A DNA stretch of 64,000 bases from JAHDHW01 sp965277415. GTDB taxonomy: Bacteria; Bacteroidota; Bacteroidia; Chitinophagales; Saprospiraceae. Of this stretch, positions 55,082-63,960 are shown in pieces. The stretch is taken from positions 62,001 through 126,000 of the forward strand of contig CBDICS010000058.1 of assembly GCA_965277415.1 (NCBI GenBank), read 5' to 3'. Below the pieces are notes generated by a model. The model did not search any database. It saw nothing but the letters and a program-made list of their open reading frames with translations, and was not told the origin of the DNA. Position numbers and translations under genes: made by a program. Position 1 is the stretch's first letter; each line of letters opens with the position of its first letter.

Positions 55082-56371
55082 ATGCGTCCTAATCAATTTA
55101 CTCAAAATCATGAAGTCATTCTTTCTATTAAAGAATTAAAAGACTCCTTTAAACAGCAGGATACAAAATTAATTGTATCTGACATCATTGATCAAACAGG
55201 CCATCAATACGTTGACCTTGTACAAGAAGGTGGTGGTATTTTAGGGATAGCTTTGGTAGGGTACATATACGTGTTGGAAGAAATGGGTATTCGTTTTCTC
55301 AATTTAGGCGGCGCATCTGCTGGTTCTATTTCTACTTTATTTTTAGCCGCTATCGGGAAACCAAATGAAAAAAAATCTGCCAAGCTTATTGAGATTTTGG
55401 CAAATAAAGACTTCTATGATTTTGTAGACGGAGATAAAGACGCCAGAAAGTTCATCAAGGCAATAATCCAAAAATCGGGTAAGTTTAAAACCATTTTTAG
55501 AGGATTAAAGATAATTGATAATATGAAAAGAGATATGGGGCTTAATCCTGGTAAAGATATTCAAAAATGGGTAAGAGATACCATACAAGAATTTGGAATC
55601 AACACTACAAAAGATTTAATAGACAAAATTCAAGATCTTCCAGATAGTATAAAACTGAGACAAGATAACAGTCCTTTAAATCAAAAAGATTTAAACCCTT
55701 CCTATAAAATTATAGCATCTGACCTCAGTACAAATACTAAGGCGGTATTCCCTGATATGGGAAATTTATATTATGAAAATGTTTTAGAAACTAATCCTTC
55801 AGAATTTGTTCGAGCTTCGATGTCTATCCCAATATTTTTTGCCCCTTTTAAAATAAAAAATATTCCTAAGGGAAAACTTCAGCAATTGATGTGGGATGAA
55901 TTAGCAAATTATCAAGGTGAAATACCTGATGAAGTTTTTATGGTAGACGGTGGAATTATGTCAAATTTCCCAATAGATGTTTTTCACCTTAAAAATAATA
56001 TTCCTAGAAAACCAACATTTGGAGTAAAACTAGGCTTAGACAGAAAAGAGGTCAATGATATTGAAAACTATTTTCACCTAATTTATTCTTGTTTCCAATC
56101 TGCTAGACAAATTCGAGATTTTGAATTTGTTTTTAATAATGATGAATTCACAAAATTAGTTACCCATATTGATGTTGAAGGCTTTAATTGGTTAAATTTT
56201 GATATTGATGAGCCAGATAAAATCAAATTATTTGTATCTGGTGTAAAAGCCGCTTGTAATTTTTTAAAAGATTTTAACTGGCAAGAATACAAAAATTTAA
56301 GGTTCAAAAAAATGGTGACAGAAACAGAAAATGTTGCCATGATTCGAGGACAACGATTAGCAAATGAATAA
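55082..56371 (+). CDS. Patatin-like phospholipase
   Basis: This 429-residue serine lipase of the patatin family is predicted to cleave membrane phospholipid acyl chains. The oxyanion loop is GGGILGIALVG starting at Gly50. The nucleophile Ser79 is in GGASAGS, the GxSxG motif, and the catalytic Asp289 is in FMVDGGIMSNFP, completing the Ser-Asp dyad. There is no signal peptide or fused partner domain, so it would act from the cytoplasm. It lies beside the ECF sigma/CHAT genes but is separated from them by a nested MITE and points away. Patatin lipases are common effectors in bacterial anti-phage and toxin systems, and also housekeeping enzymes, so the role is open. Confidence 0.9.
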   Translation: MRPNQFTQNHEVILSIKELKDSFKQQDTKLIVSDIIDQTGHQYVDLVQEGGGILGIALVGYIYVLEEMGIRFLNLGGASAGSISTLFLAAIGKPNEKKSAKLIEILANKDFYDFVDGDKDARKFIKAIIQKSGKFKTIFRGLKIIDNMKRDMGLNPGKDIQKWVRDTIQEFGINTTKDLIDKIQDLPDSIKLRQDNSPLNQKDLNPSYKIIASDLSTNTKAVFPDMGNLYYENVLETNPSEFVRASMSIPIFFAPFKIKNIPKGKLQQLMWDELANYQGEIPDEVFMVDGGIMSNFPIDVFHLKNNIPRKPTFGVKLGLDRKEVNDIENYFHLIYSCFQSARQIRDFEFVFNNDEFTKLVTHIDVEGFNWLNFDIDEPDKIKLFVSGVKAACNFLKDFNWQEYKNLRFKKMVTETENVAMIRGQRLANE

Positions 56372-56377
56372 GAATCT

Positions 56378-57136
56378 TTAGAAATCATAAATAATTTTAG
56401 AAAAAAGATCTGCGGGTAGTGTAGGTGGCGCATCAATTTCAGTTAGGGTATATTTACTACGGCCTCCAGACAATAGGATTTTTCCATATTTTTTGTACCC
56501 ATCCCATGCAGTTAAAAATCGAGGTTCTGTATCATTCTTATTAGAATAAAAAGTCCATTGATTGACTAGTCTCGAAGACTTATCAACATAGATATCGTAT
56601 TTATTTTCTGGCGTTACGCCTACCCCATTAAAAGTTAGTTCCAAAATATCAGACGCTTCGCCTTTTTCAGTTTTTCCCTCTCCTTTATATTTTAAAGTTA
56701 CTCCAGAGTCCTTTAATTTATAAGGCATTACCAACCAGTAAGCATCATTAATCCATGCTTTCTTCCCCATATCCAGATATTTCGAAAGGGAATCCGGATG
56801 AGAAACTATTTCATTATCCTTTTTAAGTTGACCATCCATCGTATGAATATTCATCAAAAGCATATAATTATCTTTTTTAGATTCAATTCGAATATCTCCA
56901 GTATGTTTATTCCAATAATGCTTGCGAGAGCCAAAAAAATTCCAAACCAAATAAGGTGTTTCATCCCAAGCTTTTCTTCCCCCCATCGCTTCCATTACTT
57001 CATCTGCAATTGCTATTGCTTTAGCATCCGACCCATTCAGATCAAACCCTTCCGAAGGAGGATTTACTAATTTGTTATTGCATGCAAAAGAAACTAAGCC
57101 GATACAAAATAAAAGACTGGTTATTCTATTTTTCAT
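56378..57136 (-). CDS. LolA-like lipoprotein of unknown function
   Basis: This is a 252-residue predicted lipoprotein with signal peptide ending at LVSFAC (Cys19). The mature part starts with a helix (AIAIADEVMEAMGGRKAWDETPYLVWNFFGSRKHYWNK) followed by a series of antiparallel strands (GDIRIESKKDNYMLLMNIHT, NKYDIYVDKSSRLVNQWTFY). This suits the LolA/LolB-like incomplete-barrel fold and DUF6503-type Bacteroidota lipoproteins. It could bind a lipid or hydrophobic ligand. It converges on the patatin gene, whose stop is 6 bases away, with no terminator seen. The family name is a suggestion from pattern, not a firm match. Confidence 0.65.
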   Translation of the reverse strand: MKNRITSLLFCIGLVSFACNNKLVNPPSEGFDLNGSDAKAIAIADEVMEAMGGRKAWDETPYLVWNFFGSRKHYWNKHTGDIRIESKKDNYMLLMNIHTMDGQLKKDNEIVSHPDSLSKYLDMGKKAWINDAYWLVMPYKLKDSGVTLKYKGEGKTEKGEASDILELTFNGVGVTPENKYDIYVDKSSRLVNQWTFYSNKNDTEPRFLTAWDGYKKYGKILLSGGRSKYTLTEIDAPPTLPADLFSKIIYDF

Positions 57137-57268
57137 ATTATTTTTGATTTATCCGCAAAATACTTAGAAGTTACTCAAAAAGCAAAAAGCATTTCTCTTC
57201 TCATCTTTTACAATTTTCTTTATATTGGGACACTTGTATTTGTTCCTCAAGCCATAAAACCAAAGCAA

Positions 57269-58867
57269 ATGAAAAATTTAATCCTTATCTTTTTTTCTTT
57301 TAGTATTTTACTTTTTATTAATTGTGATGATAGTGCTAATTCCGGTAATGGTGATCATCAAAATCCACCACCACCCGATAATGAAAATCCACCAATAACA
57401 CCATCACCACTACCAGAAATTCCATCACCCGCCTTGGTGAGACCAGCAGTCAGTGCCCTAGCTCCTGATGGTCCAGAATTAACGGCTTATAAAAGAGCTA
57501 TCCGTATTATGAAATCCAGACCTGCGAGTGATCCAACTAGCTGGACATATCAGGCGGCTATACATGGAAGTACTGAACAGCCAGCGCAAAGAGCTTGGAA
57601 TAACTGTCAGCATCAAAGTTATTTTTTCCTGTCCTGGCATAGAATGTATTTGTATTTCTTTGAAAGGATAGTTAGAGATGCATCAGGAGATCCCAATTTC
57701 GCTATTCCTTATTGGGATTATACCACGGATAATCAAAGATTTTTACCAGAAGCATTTAGGATTCCAGCTAATGCCTCAAATGAACTTTATGTAGCTCAAC
57801 GCAATCAAGGCGTCAATGATGGTTTTGAATTGCCTGCTTCAGCCACAGATTTTTCTCAGGCATTTTCATTTGACAATTTCACTTCTCCGGCAAATTCTCC
57901 TCTAAGTTTTGGAGGACAAAGAATTGAAGAATCTGCTCGTTTTGGAGGTAGAAATGGGCAGATAGAGCAAGTGCCACATAATGTCATCCATGTTGTTGTA
58001 GGTGGTTGGATGACAGATCCGAATCTTGCAGCCCAGGATCCAATATTTTGGCTTCACCACGCTAATATTGATCGACTTTGGAATAAATGGTTGCAAGAAA
58101 ATCCAGCTCGAAGCAATCCTATTGATGATGAAAACTGGCTGAGTGAAAGGTTTGAATTCTTTGACGAAAACGGAAACCTCGTTGTCATGACTGGTCGAGA
58201 TGTTGTGAATACAGCCGAACAATTAGGCTATAGATATGATGATGATACTGAATTACTTGCGTCAAATGATAATAGTGAAAACCAAACAAATGAAAGCACT
58301 ATTGTTAATGCACAGCCCATTACAAAAAAAGACAGCATCATGGAACCTATCAAAAAAGGAGTATTATTAGATCAAGAGGTCAATATAGATATCTCAGAAA
58401 CTAAAACCAGCTTTCCCTTAAAGCTCAATAACAAATCCAAAACTGCAATGAGTAATAATTTACCAAATGCAAAACAACAGCGATTTGTCCTCAACCTTGA
58501 AGATATTACATACGATAAAATTCCTACAGGCTATTATGAAGTTTACCTTAATCTTCCAGAGAATCTTAGCAATCCAGATTTTGAAAGCATATATTATGTA
58601 GGTAGTATGGGATTTTTTGGTCATGCTCATGATCCCATTCATAGCCATCATGGCGGAGGGCATGGAAAAAACGCTAATTTTGAAATTACAAAGCTAATTG
58701 GCAATCAAATGAAAAATGGCGAATGGGATTTTGACAATTTAAATCTTACTTTCTACCTAAGGGGAAGTGTCATTGCTCCTAAAGATGCTACAGAAGCTGT
58801 TTTAGAACGTATAAAACCCGAGGGTAATATTAAAATTGGAAAAATTATGGTAGAGCAATTTGAATGA
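57269..58867 (+). CDS. Lipoprotein tyrosinase (polyphenol oxidase)
   Basis: This type 3 copper enzyme would oxidise phenols or catechols to quinones with O2. A lipoprotein signal peptide ends at LLFINC with Cys19, followed by a Pro-rich linker to about residue 55. CuA ligands are likely His99, His115 and His124 (NNCQHQSYFFLSWHRMYLYFFERIV). CuB ligands are His237, His241 and His263 or 264 (PHNVIHVVVGGWM and DPIFWLHHANIDRLW). Cys113 near His115 could form the thioether link seen in some plant and fungal enzymes. A C-terminal beta domain (about 370-532) resembles the plant polyphenol oxidase tail. Surface attachment is expected. Physiological substrate unknown; melanin-type or phenolic breakdown are possibilities. 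Confidence 0.93.
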   Translation: MKNLILIFFSFSILLFINCDDSANSGNGDHQNPPPPDNENPPITPSPLPEIPSPALVRPAVSALAPDGPELTAYKRAIRIMKSRPASDPTSWTYQAAIHGSTEQPAQRAWNNCQHQSYFFLSWHRMYLYFFERIVRDASGDPNFAIPYWDYTTDNQRFLPEAFRIPANASNELYVAQRNQGVNDGFELPASATDFSQAFSFDNFTSPANSPLSFGGQRIEESARFGGRNGQIEQVPHNVIHVVVGGWMTDPNLAAQDPIFWLHHANIDRLWNKWLQENPARSNPIDDENWLSERFEFFDENGNLVVMTGRDVVNTAEQLGYRYDDDTELLASNDNSENQTNESTIVNAQPITKKDSIMEPIKKGVLLDQEVNIDISETKTSFPLKLNNKSKTAMSNNLPNAKQQRFVLNLEDITYDKIPTGYYEVYLNLPENLSNPDFESIYYVGSMGFFGHAHDPIHSHHGGGHGKNANFEITKLIGNQMKNGEWDFDNLNLTFYLRGSVIAPKDATEAVLERIKPEGNIKIGKIMVEQFE

Positions 58868-58904
58868 GATGAGGTAGAAGAAACTTTTGATTAATATTTT
58901 GAGA

Positions 58905-59032
58905 CGGTAATCGGTTCTATGGACTATGTGGTTTGGTGATCGCTTCACTTGTGATCGACTTACGGTCTTGTGATCGTTTCTTTGGAACTTTTGAGGTCTT
59001 ACCTTTACTTAATAGATAATCTTACAATTGCC
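58905..59032. repeat. Family B remnant, copy 3
   Basis: It matches the outer arm of the nested copy near 54860 (TTCTATGGACTATGTGGTTTGG; ACTTACGGTCTTGTGATCG) and keeps the right terminus CTTACAATTGCC. The left terminus is missing or decayed. It lies between the tyrosinase stop and the ffh promoter box. No gene is seen in the gap. Confidence 0.65.
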
Positions 59033-59077
59033 TTAGAAAGAAGGATTAAAACAAGGCTTTCCTTTACAAAATTTCAC

Positions 59078-59085
59078 TATATTTG
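59078..59085 (+). promoter_or_regulatory. Candidate -7 promoter box upstream of ffh
   Basis: TATATTTG matches TAnnTTTG. It lies 7 bases before the family A element, so a transcript from here would carry the whole palindromic element in its 5' leader. Confidence 0.45.
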
Positions 59086-59091
59086 CTTTTT

Positions 59092-59275
59092 AGAACCTGT
59101 CCAAATTTTATTATCGAAGGCGAAAGAGTTCAATTTAAGGTTCTGAAGAAGCGTTTTTGTTTTTTCATAGCCTTAGCTATGGGCATACAAAAAGGCGAAA
59201 TCAGGTTCTTAAGTGTAATTTTGTAGCCCGATGAAAGGAATGAACCGACTGGATTCATTGCTTTGGACAAGTTCT
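59092..59275. repeat. Family A palindromic repeat, full-length copy 2
   Basis: This 184-bp copy is closely similar in its left two-thirds to 6351-6513 (TTCAATTTAAGGTTCTGAAG; GGCGAAATCAGGTTCTTAA). The right part carries an extra segment around AATGAACCGACTGGATTCAT. The ends are AGAACCTGTCCAAAT and GGACAAGTTCT. It ends 36 bases before the ffh ATG. Confidence 0.8.
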
Positions 59276-59310
59276 TAAAGTAGAAGTCATTCAAAAATAA
59301 TCAGAAGACC

Positions 59311-60651
59311 ATGTTTGATAGTTTAAATGAAAAGTTAGAAGGTGCCTTTAAAACCTTAAAAGGCCAAGGTAAATTAACGGAGATTAATGTAGCTCAATCA
59401 ATTAAAGAAATTCGACGAGCCTTAGTTGCAGCAGATGTAAACTATAAAATCGCTAAAGAATTTACAGATAAGATTAAGGATCAGGCACTGGGGACTAAAA
59501 ATGTATTAAATGCCGTAAAACCCGGAGAATTGATGATCAAAATCGTCATGGACGAATTGGTTGATCTAATGGGAGGTGCATCAGTTGGAATTAATATAAA
59601 AGGAAGCCCTGCTGTCATATTAGTTGCGGGACTTCAAGGATCGGGTAAAACTACTTTTTCTGGAAAATTGGCTTATCACTTAAAAGGAAAAAGAAATAAG
59701 AAACCATTATTAGTAGCTTGTGATGTCTATCGTCCTGCTGCGATTGATCAGTTGACTGTTCTTGGTGAGCAGATCAATGTTGATATTTATAAAGAACCTG
59801 AAAACAAAAACCCTGTTGAAATTGCTGGAAATGCGATACTACATGCCAAAACAAATGGACATGATGTAGTGATTGTCGATACGGCGGGGCGACTTTCCAT
59901 TGATGAGGAAATGATGAAGGAAATTGAAAATATTAAAGAAGCGATTACGCCTAATGAAACGCTTTTTGTAGTAGATTCGATGACAGGGCAAGATGCTGTC
60001 AATACTGCTGCTAATTTCAATGAACGATTGGATTATGATGGTGTCGTATTAACCAAACTTGATGGTGATACTCGTGGTGGTGCAGCTTTGACCGTAAAGT
60101 ATACGGTTGGGAAACCCATCAAATTTGTCAGTATGGGTGAAAAGATGGATACACTGGATGTATTCCATCCCGATCGAATGGCACAGCGTATTCTTGGTAT
60201 GGGGGACATTGTCTCATTTGTAGAAAAAGCTCAGGAACAGTTTGATGAAAAAGAAGCAAAAAGAATTGAGAAGAAGATCAAACGTAATAAATTTGACTTC
60301 AATGATTTCTTAAGTCAACTCAATCAGATTCGAAAAATGGGCGATATCAAAAGCCTGATGAATATGATTCCTGGAATGAGCAAAATGACTAAAGATATTG
60401 ATATTGATGATTCTGCTTTTGCAAAAGTCGAGTCTATCATTTTTTCAATGACTCCAGAAGAAAGAGATAATCCGGAAGTGCTTAATATGAGTCGAAAACG
60501 TAGAATTGCTGCTGGTTGTGGTAAAGGTATCCATGAAATCAACCAGTTTATCAAGCAGTTTGAGCAAATGAGAAAAATGATGCATAAGCTTTCGAATAAT
60601 AAAGGCTTTGGCAATATGATGGGAGGAATGCCAGGCATGAAAAAAAGGTAG
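59311..60651 (+). CDS. ffh: Signal recognition particle protein Ffh
   Basis: This is the GTPase subunit of the signal recognition particle. With 4.5S RNA it targets nascent inner-membrane proteins to FtsY and the Sec/YidC machinery. The N domain is at about 1-85. The G domain has the P-loop GLQGSGKTT at 107-115, DVYRPAAIDQL, DTAGRL near 191-196, and TKLDGDTRGGAAL near 247-259. A Met-rich M domain at about 320-446 (MIPGMSKMTKD, MSRKRRIAAGCGKG, MRKMMHKL, MMGGMPGMKKR) binds signal sequence and RNA. Length 446 is normal. A palindromic family A element lies just upstream. Confidence 0.97.
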   Translation: MFDSLNEKLEGAFKTLKGQGKLTEINVAQSIKEIRRALVAADVNYKIAKEFTDKIKDQALGTKNVLNAVKPGELMIKIVMDELVDLMGGASVGINIKGSPAVILVAGLQGSGKTTFSGKLAYHLKGKRNKKPLLVACDVYRPAAIDQLTVLGEQINVDIYKEPENKNPVEIAGNAILHAKTNGHDVVIVDTAGRLSIDEEMMKEIENIKEAITPNETLFVVDSMTGQDAVNTAANFNERLDYDGVVLTKLDGDTRGGAALTVKYTVGKPIKFVSMGEKMDTLDVFHPDRMAQRILGMGDIVSFVEKAQEQFDEKEAKRIEKKIKRNKFDFNDFLSQLNQIRKMGDIKSLMNMIPGMSKMTKDIDIDDSAFAKVESIIFSMTPEERDNPEVLNMSRKRRIAAGCGKGIHEINQFIKQFEQMRKMMHKLSNNKGFGNMMGGMPGMKKR

Positions 60652-61019
60652 TTTTCTTTTACTTCGCTATGCTAATCTTGGACACGAAAACCACAGACAA
60701 AACCCAATACTCTTACGGTTGAGGTAATGTATCTTTTTATAGATTCTTCATTATTGTTAATGTAGTTTTATGTAGAATAAAACTGCATTTGAATCGTTCA
60801 AAACAATAGGACTTATTCCAGCGTTTTAATAAACATTTTTTGAACAATTTCAATTTATAATTCGAGGTGATTCACATTTCGAACATTTTATATAAAGCCG
60901 AGCTTTTTAAATTTAATTTCCTTCTCTTGAAGGCTTAAAACAAATCAAACTAAAACACAATATTCATGTCTTTGACATTCCGTATAAACAATAATTTTTA
61001 AACAAAACTAAACCCTGTC
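60652..61019. other. Intergenic region between ffh and the M16 peptidase gene
   Basis: This 368-bp AT-rich stretch has no recognised gene. A short inverted repeat (GTTCAAAA near 60798 and TTTTGAAC near 60838) and a small AAAGC/GCTTT dyad near 60900 are the only structure seen. It should contain the promoter of the peptidase gene. Confidence 0.5.
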
Positions 61020-63242
61020 ATGAAGAATATTTTCAAATTCCTCATTCTATTATTTATTTCGACAAGTGTTTTCTTTGCTTGTACATCTAAGACTACAGCA
61101 CTTCAAGAGTCTAAAACAGCAAAAGAAGAAGTGGTTGAAGCCGTAGAAGAAGCAATGGTTGAAGTAGAAGAAGCCGTTGAAATGGAAGAATCGGTTCCAC
61201 CACCACCACCACCTCCACCTCCTCCTCCAAAGATGAAACCGATTCCAGTAGACCCTGATATTAAAACAGGACAATTAGCCAATGGAATTAAATACATCAT
61301 TCGAAAAAATTCAAAACCTGAAAATCGTGCTGAGCTGCGCCTTACTTTAAATGCAGGAGCGATGCAGGAAGATGATGATCAACAAGGTTTAGCGCATTTC
61401 GTTGAACATATGGCATTTAATGGATCAAAGAATTTTGCAAAGAGCGAATTGGTCGATTTTCTAGAATCTATTGGAACAAAATTCGGTCCTGACCTTAATG
61501 CATATACTAGTTTTGATGAAACAGTTTATATGCTTCAGGTGCGAACAGATAGTACAGAATTATTGGAAAAAGGATTACTTGTTTTAGAAGACTGGGCTGG
61601 AGGAATAACTTTCGAGAATGAGGAAATTGACAAAGAAAGAGGTGTAGTTGAATCAGAATGGAGAACTCGATTAAGTGCCAATCAAAGGATGTTTAATGAA
61701 TACCTGCCAGTTATGTACTTTGGGTCAAGATATGCAGAGCGCTTGCCTATTGGGAAACCAGAAATTATCCGTAAAGCTCCTTACGAAACAGTAAAAAGAT
61801 TTTACAAAGATTGGTATCGACCAGACCTTATGGGGGTAATTGTAGTTGGAGATATTGATGTGAATAAAATGGAAAAAGAAATTCAAGCGCGTTTTGGAAA
61901 ACTAAAAAATCCTTCTAATCCTCGTGAACGCGAATATTATGAAGTTCCAAAACATAAAGAAACCTTCGTTTCTGTCATACAAGACAAAGAAGCTGCTTTT
62001 ACTAATGTTCAATTGATGTATAAGCATGATCACGTTCCTGTAAAAACAATGAATGATTACCGACAAAATATTGTCAGAAGACTTTATAATAATATGCTTG
62101 GAGCGCGTCTAGATGAATTGGGACAAAGTGCTGATCCTCCTTTCAATTTTGCTTATACTGGTTATTCTCGGGATTTAGGAGATATTGACACCTATTCTTC
62201 TTATGCCATGGTTCCTGAAGGTGGCGGCACCAGAGGGCTTTCTGTCCTTCTTGAAGAAAATGAAAGAGTTCTACGTCATGGTTTTACTCAAGGAGAGTTA
62301 GAGCGACAAAAAACAGAAATCCTTACCAATATGCAGCGCGCACTAAAAGAAAAGGATAAAACAGACTCTCGTCGTTTTGCTTCTCGATATGTAGCACATT
62401 TTGTAGATGGAATTGCTATTCCGGGTATTGAAGATGAAGTTGATTTTTATAAACTTCTATTACCTAGTATTCAACTTTCTGAAATAAATGCCTTAGCTAA
62501 AAAGTGGATTACTGAAGAGAACAGAGTTGTTGTGATCACTGGTCCGGAAAAAACAGGTGTTCCTTTTCCTTCTGAAGAGGATGTCTTCGCTATTCTTGAA
62601 AGTGTAAGTAAGAAAGATATTAAACCATATGTCGATAATGTTTCTGATGAACCATTAATGGCTGTCATTCCAAGTCCTGCTCCTATCAAAGAAGAGAAAA
62701 AATTAGATAATATTGGTGTTACTGAATTAACACTTGCCAATGGATTAAAAGTAGTTTTAAAACCAACAGATTTTAAAAATGATGAAATCCTAGTTAGCGG
62801 TTATAGCCCTGGAGGTTCTTCCCTATATGGAGATGAAGATTATCCAAATGCAAGTAATGCTGCCAGAATTGTAGATAATTCGGGAATTGCTACATTTGAT
62901 GCCCCTCAGCTTCAAAAGAAATTGACTGGAAAGACCTTACGTATTTCTCCATATATCAGTGAGTTATATGAAGGGTTCAATGGATCTGTTTCTCCTGATG
63001 ATCTTGAAACTTTATTACAATTGGTTCATTTGTATTTTACAAAACCAAGAAAAGACGAAGCAGCATTGCAATCATATATTGCCAAGCAGAGTTCTATTTT
63101 TAAAAATATAATGGCAAATCCTGATTATTGGTTTTCTGATCAAGTTGCAAAGATTTCTTATAATAATCATGCAAGACGGGGTTTCCCAACTGAAGGTCAA
63201 CTAAAAGCAATTGACTTGGATCGTGCTTTTGAAAATTTATAA
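61020..63242 (+). CDS. M16 family zinc metallopeptidase lipoprotein, first part (frameshifted near the 3' end)
   Basis: This is a pitrilysin-type peptidase anchored as a lipoprotein: the signal peptide ends at SVFFAC with Cys21. An acidic Glu/Val-rich stretch and a run of about ten prolines (residues 61-72) link to the catalytic domain. The inverted zinc motif HFVEH is at 126-130, with catalytic Glu129, and GVVESEWRTRLS downstream supplies the third ligand region. The second, inactive M16 half starts near residue 575 (ELTLANGLKVVLKPTDFKNDEILVSGYSPGGSS). The frame stops at 63242 after DRAFENL. Removing one A from GAAAATTTATAAT gives DRAFEIYNERFADASDF and joins it to the following frame up to 63960. 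The intact protein would be about 980 residues. Confidence 0.9.
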   Translation: MKNIFKFLILLFISTSVFFACTSKTTALQESKTAKEEVVEAVEEAMVEVEEAVEMEESVPPPPPPPPPPPKMKPIPVDPDIKTGQLANGIKYIIRKNSKPENRAELRLTLNAGAMQEDDDQQGLAHFVEHMAFNGSKNFAKSELVDFLESIGTKFGPDLNAYTSFDETVYMLQVRTDSTELLEKGLLVLEDWAGGITFENEEIDKERGVVESEWRTRLSANQRMFNEYLPVMYFGSRYAERLPIGKPEIIRKAPYETVKRFYKDWYRPDLMGVIVVGDIDVNKMEKEIQARFGKLKNPSNPREREYYEVPKHKETFVSVIQDKEAAFTNVQLMYKHDHVPVKTMNDYRQNIVRRLYNNMLGARLDELGQSADPPFNFAYTGYSRDLGDIDTYSSYAMVPEGGGTRGLSVLLEENERVLRHGFTQGELERQKTEILTNMQRALKEKDKTDSRRFASRYVAHFVDGIAIPGIEDEVDFYKLLLPSIQLSEINALAKKWITEENRVVVITGPEKTGVPFPSEEDVFAILESVSKKDIKPYVDNVSDEPLMAVIPSPAPIKEEKKLDNIGVTELTLANGLKVVLKPTDFKNDEILVSGYSPGGSSLYGDEDYPNASNAARIVDNSGIATFDAPQLQKKLTGKTLRISPYISELYEGFNGSVSPDDLETLLQLVHLYFTKPRKDEAALQSYIAKQSSIFKNIMANPDYWFSDQVAKISYNNHARRGFPTEGQLKAIDLDRAFENL

Positions 63243-63960
63243 TGAAAGATTTGCTGATGCAAGTGATTTCACTTTCCTTTTTGTTGGAAATTTTGATGTA
63301 AAAAAGATTCAGCCTTTATTGGCTACCTATCTTGGTTCTTTACCAGCGCTTAGTCGTGACGAAAAGTTCAAAGATGTCGGAGCGGATTATCTTCCTGGTA
63401 GCATTACTAAAAAACTGACTAAAGGTGAAGCGCCAAAAGCATTGGTAAACATTATCTATCATGGAGATTTTAAATGGGATCCAAACAACCGTTATAATTT
63501 TACTTCAATGATCGATGTATTGCGGATCAAAATGAGGGAATCAATGAGAGAGGATAAAGGTGGCGTATATGGTGTAAGCGTCAGAGGTAATGTTTCTCAA
63601 TATCCTTCTTCAGAATATTCCATTACCATATCTTTTAATGCCGATCCTCCAATGGTAGACGAGTTGATAAAAACTGCAAAAGCAGATATTCAATATGCTC
63701 GAAAGAATGGAGCAGGTGAAAAGGAGTTGACTAAGGTAAAAGAAACACAACGTCAAGGTAGAATCAAAGACCTTAAGGAAAACAGATTCTGGAGCAGAAG
63801 TCTTCGATATGCATATCAGAATGGAGTTGATCCTGCTGGTATTCAATTTGAAGATTATGAAAAATACATTGATGGATTGAATTCAAATGATGTCCAAAAA
63901 GCAGCTAATGCATACTTCGATGCGAATAATGTTATTCAAGTGACGATGATGCCCGGCTGA
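63211..63960 (+). CDS. M16 peptidase, C-terminal part in the shifted frame
   Basis: This is the C-terminal quarter of the same M16 protein in the +1 frame. True homology begins near 63237 (IYNERFADASDFTFLFVGNFDVKK). It then runs through the typical M16 C-terminal segments LRIKMRESMREDKGGVYGVSVRG and YPSSEYSITISFNADPP to the end at ANNVIQVTMMPG. It has no sensible start codon or ribosome-binding site of its own; the ATG at 63211 lies inside the upstream frame. The break is therefore a single-base insertion (mutation or sequencing error). The remaining 40 bases of the window hold nothing recognisable. Confidence 0.85.
   Translation: MTWIVLLKIYNERFADASDFTFLFVGNFDVKKIQPLLATYLGSLPALSRDEKFKDVGADYLPGSITKKLTKGEAPKALVNIIYHGDFKWDPNNRYNFTSMIDVLRIKMRESMREDKGGVYGVSVRGNVSQYPSSEYSITISFNADPPMVDELIKTAKADIQYARKNGAGEKELTKVKETQRQGRIKDLKENRFWSRSLRYAYQNGVDPAGIQFEDYEKYIDGLNSNDVQKAANAYFDANNVIQVTMMPG

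Noticed and set aside
57160..57185. Single family C terminus upstream of the LolA-like gene, and a similar one near 59282
   Set aside because: The match to TTAGAAGTTNNTCAAAAA is short and no partner end was found, so chance similarity in AT-rich DNA cannot be excluded.
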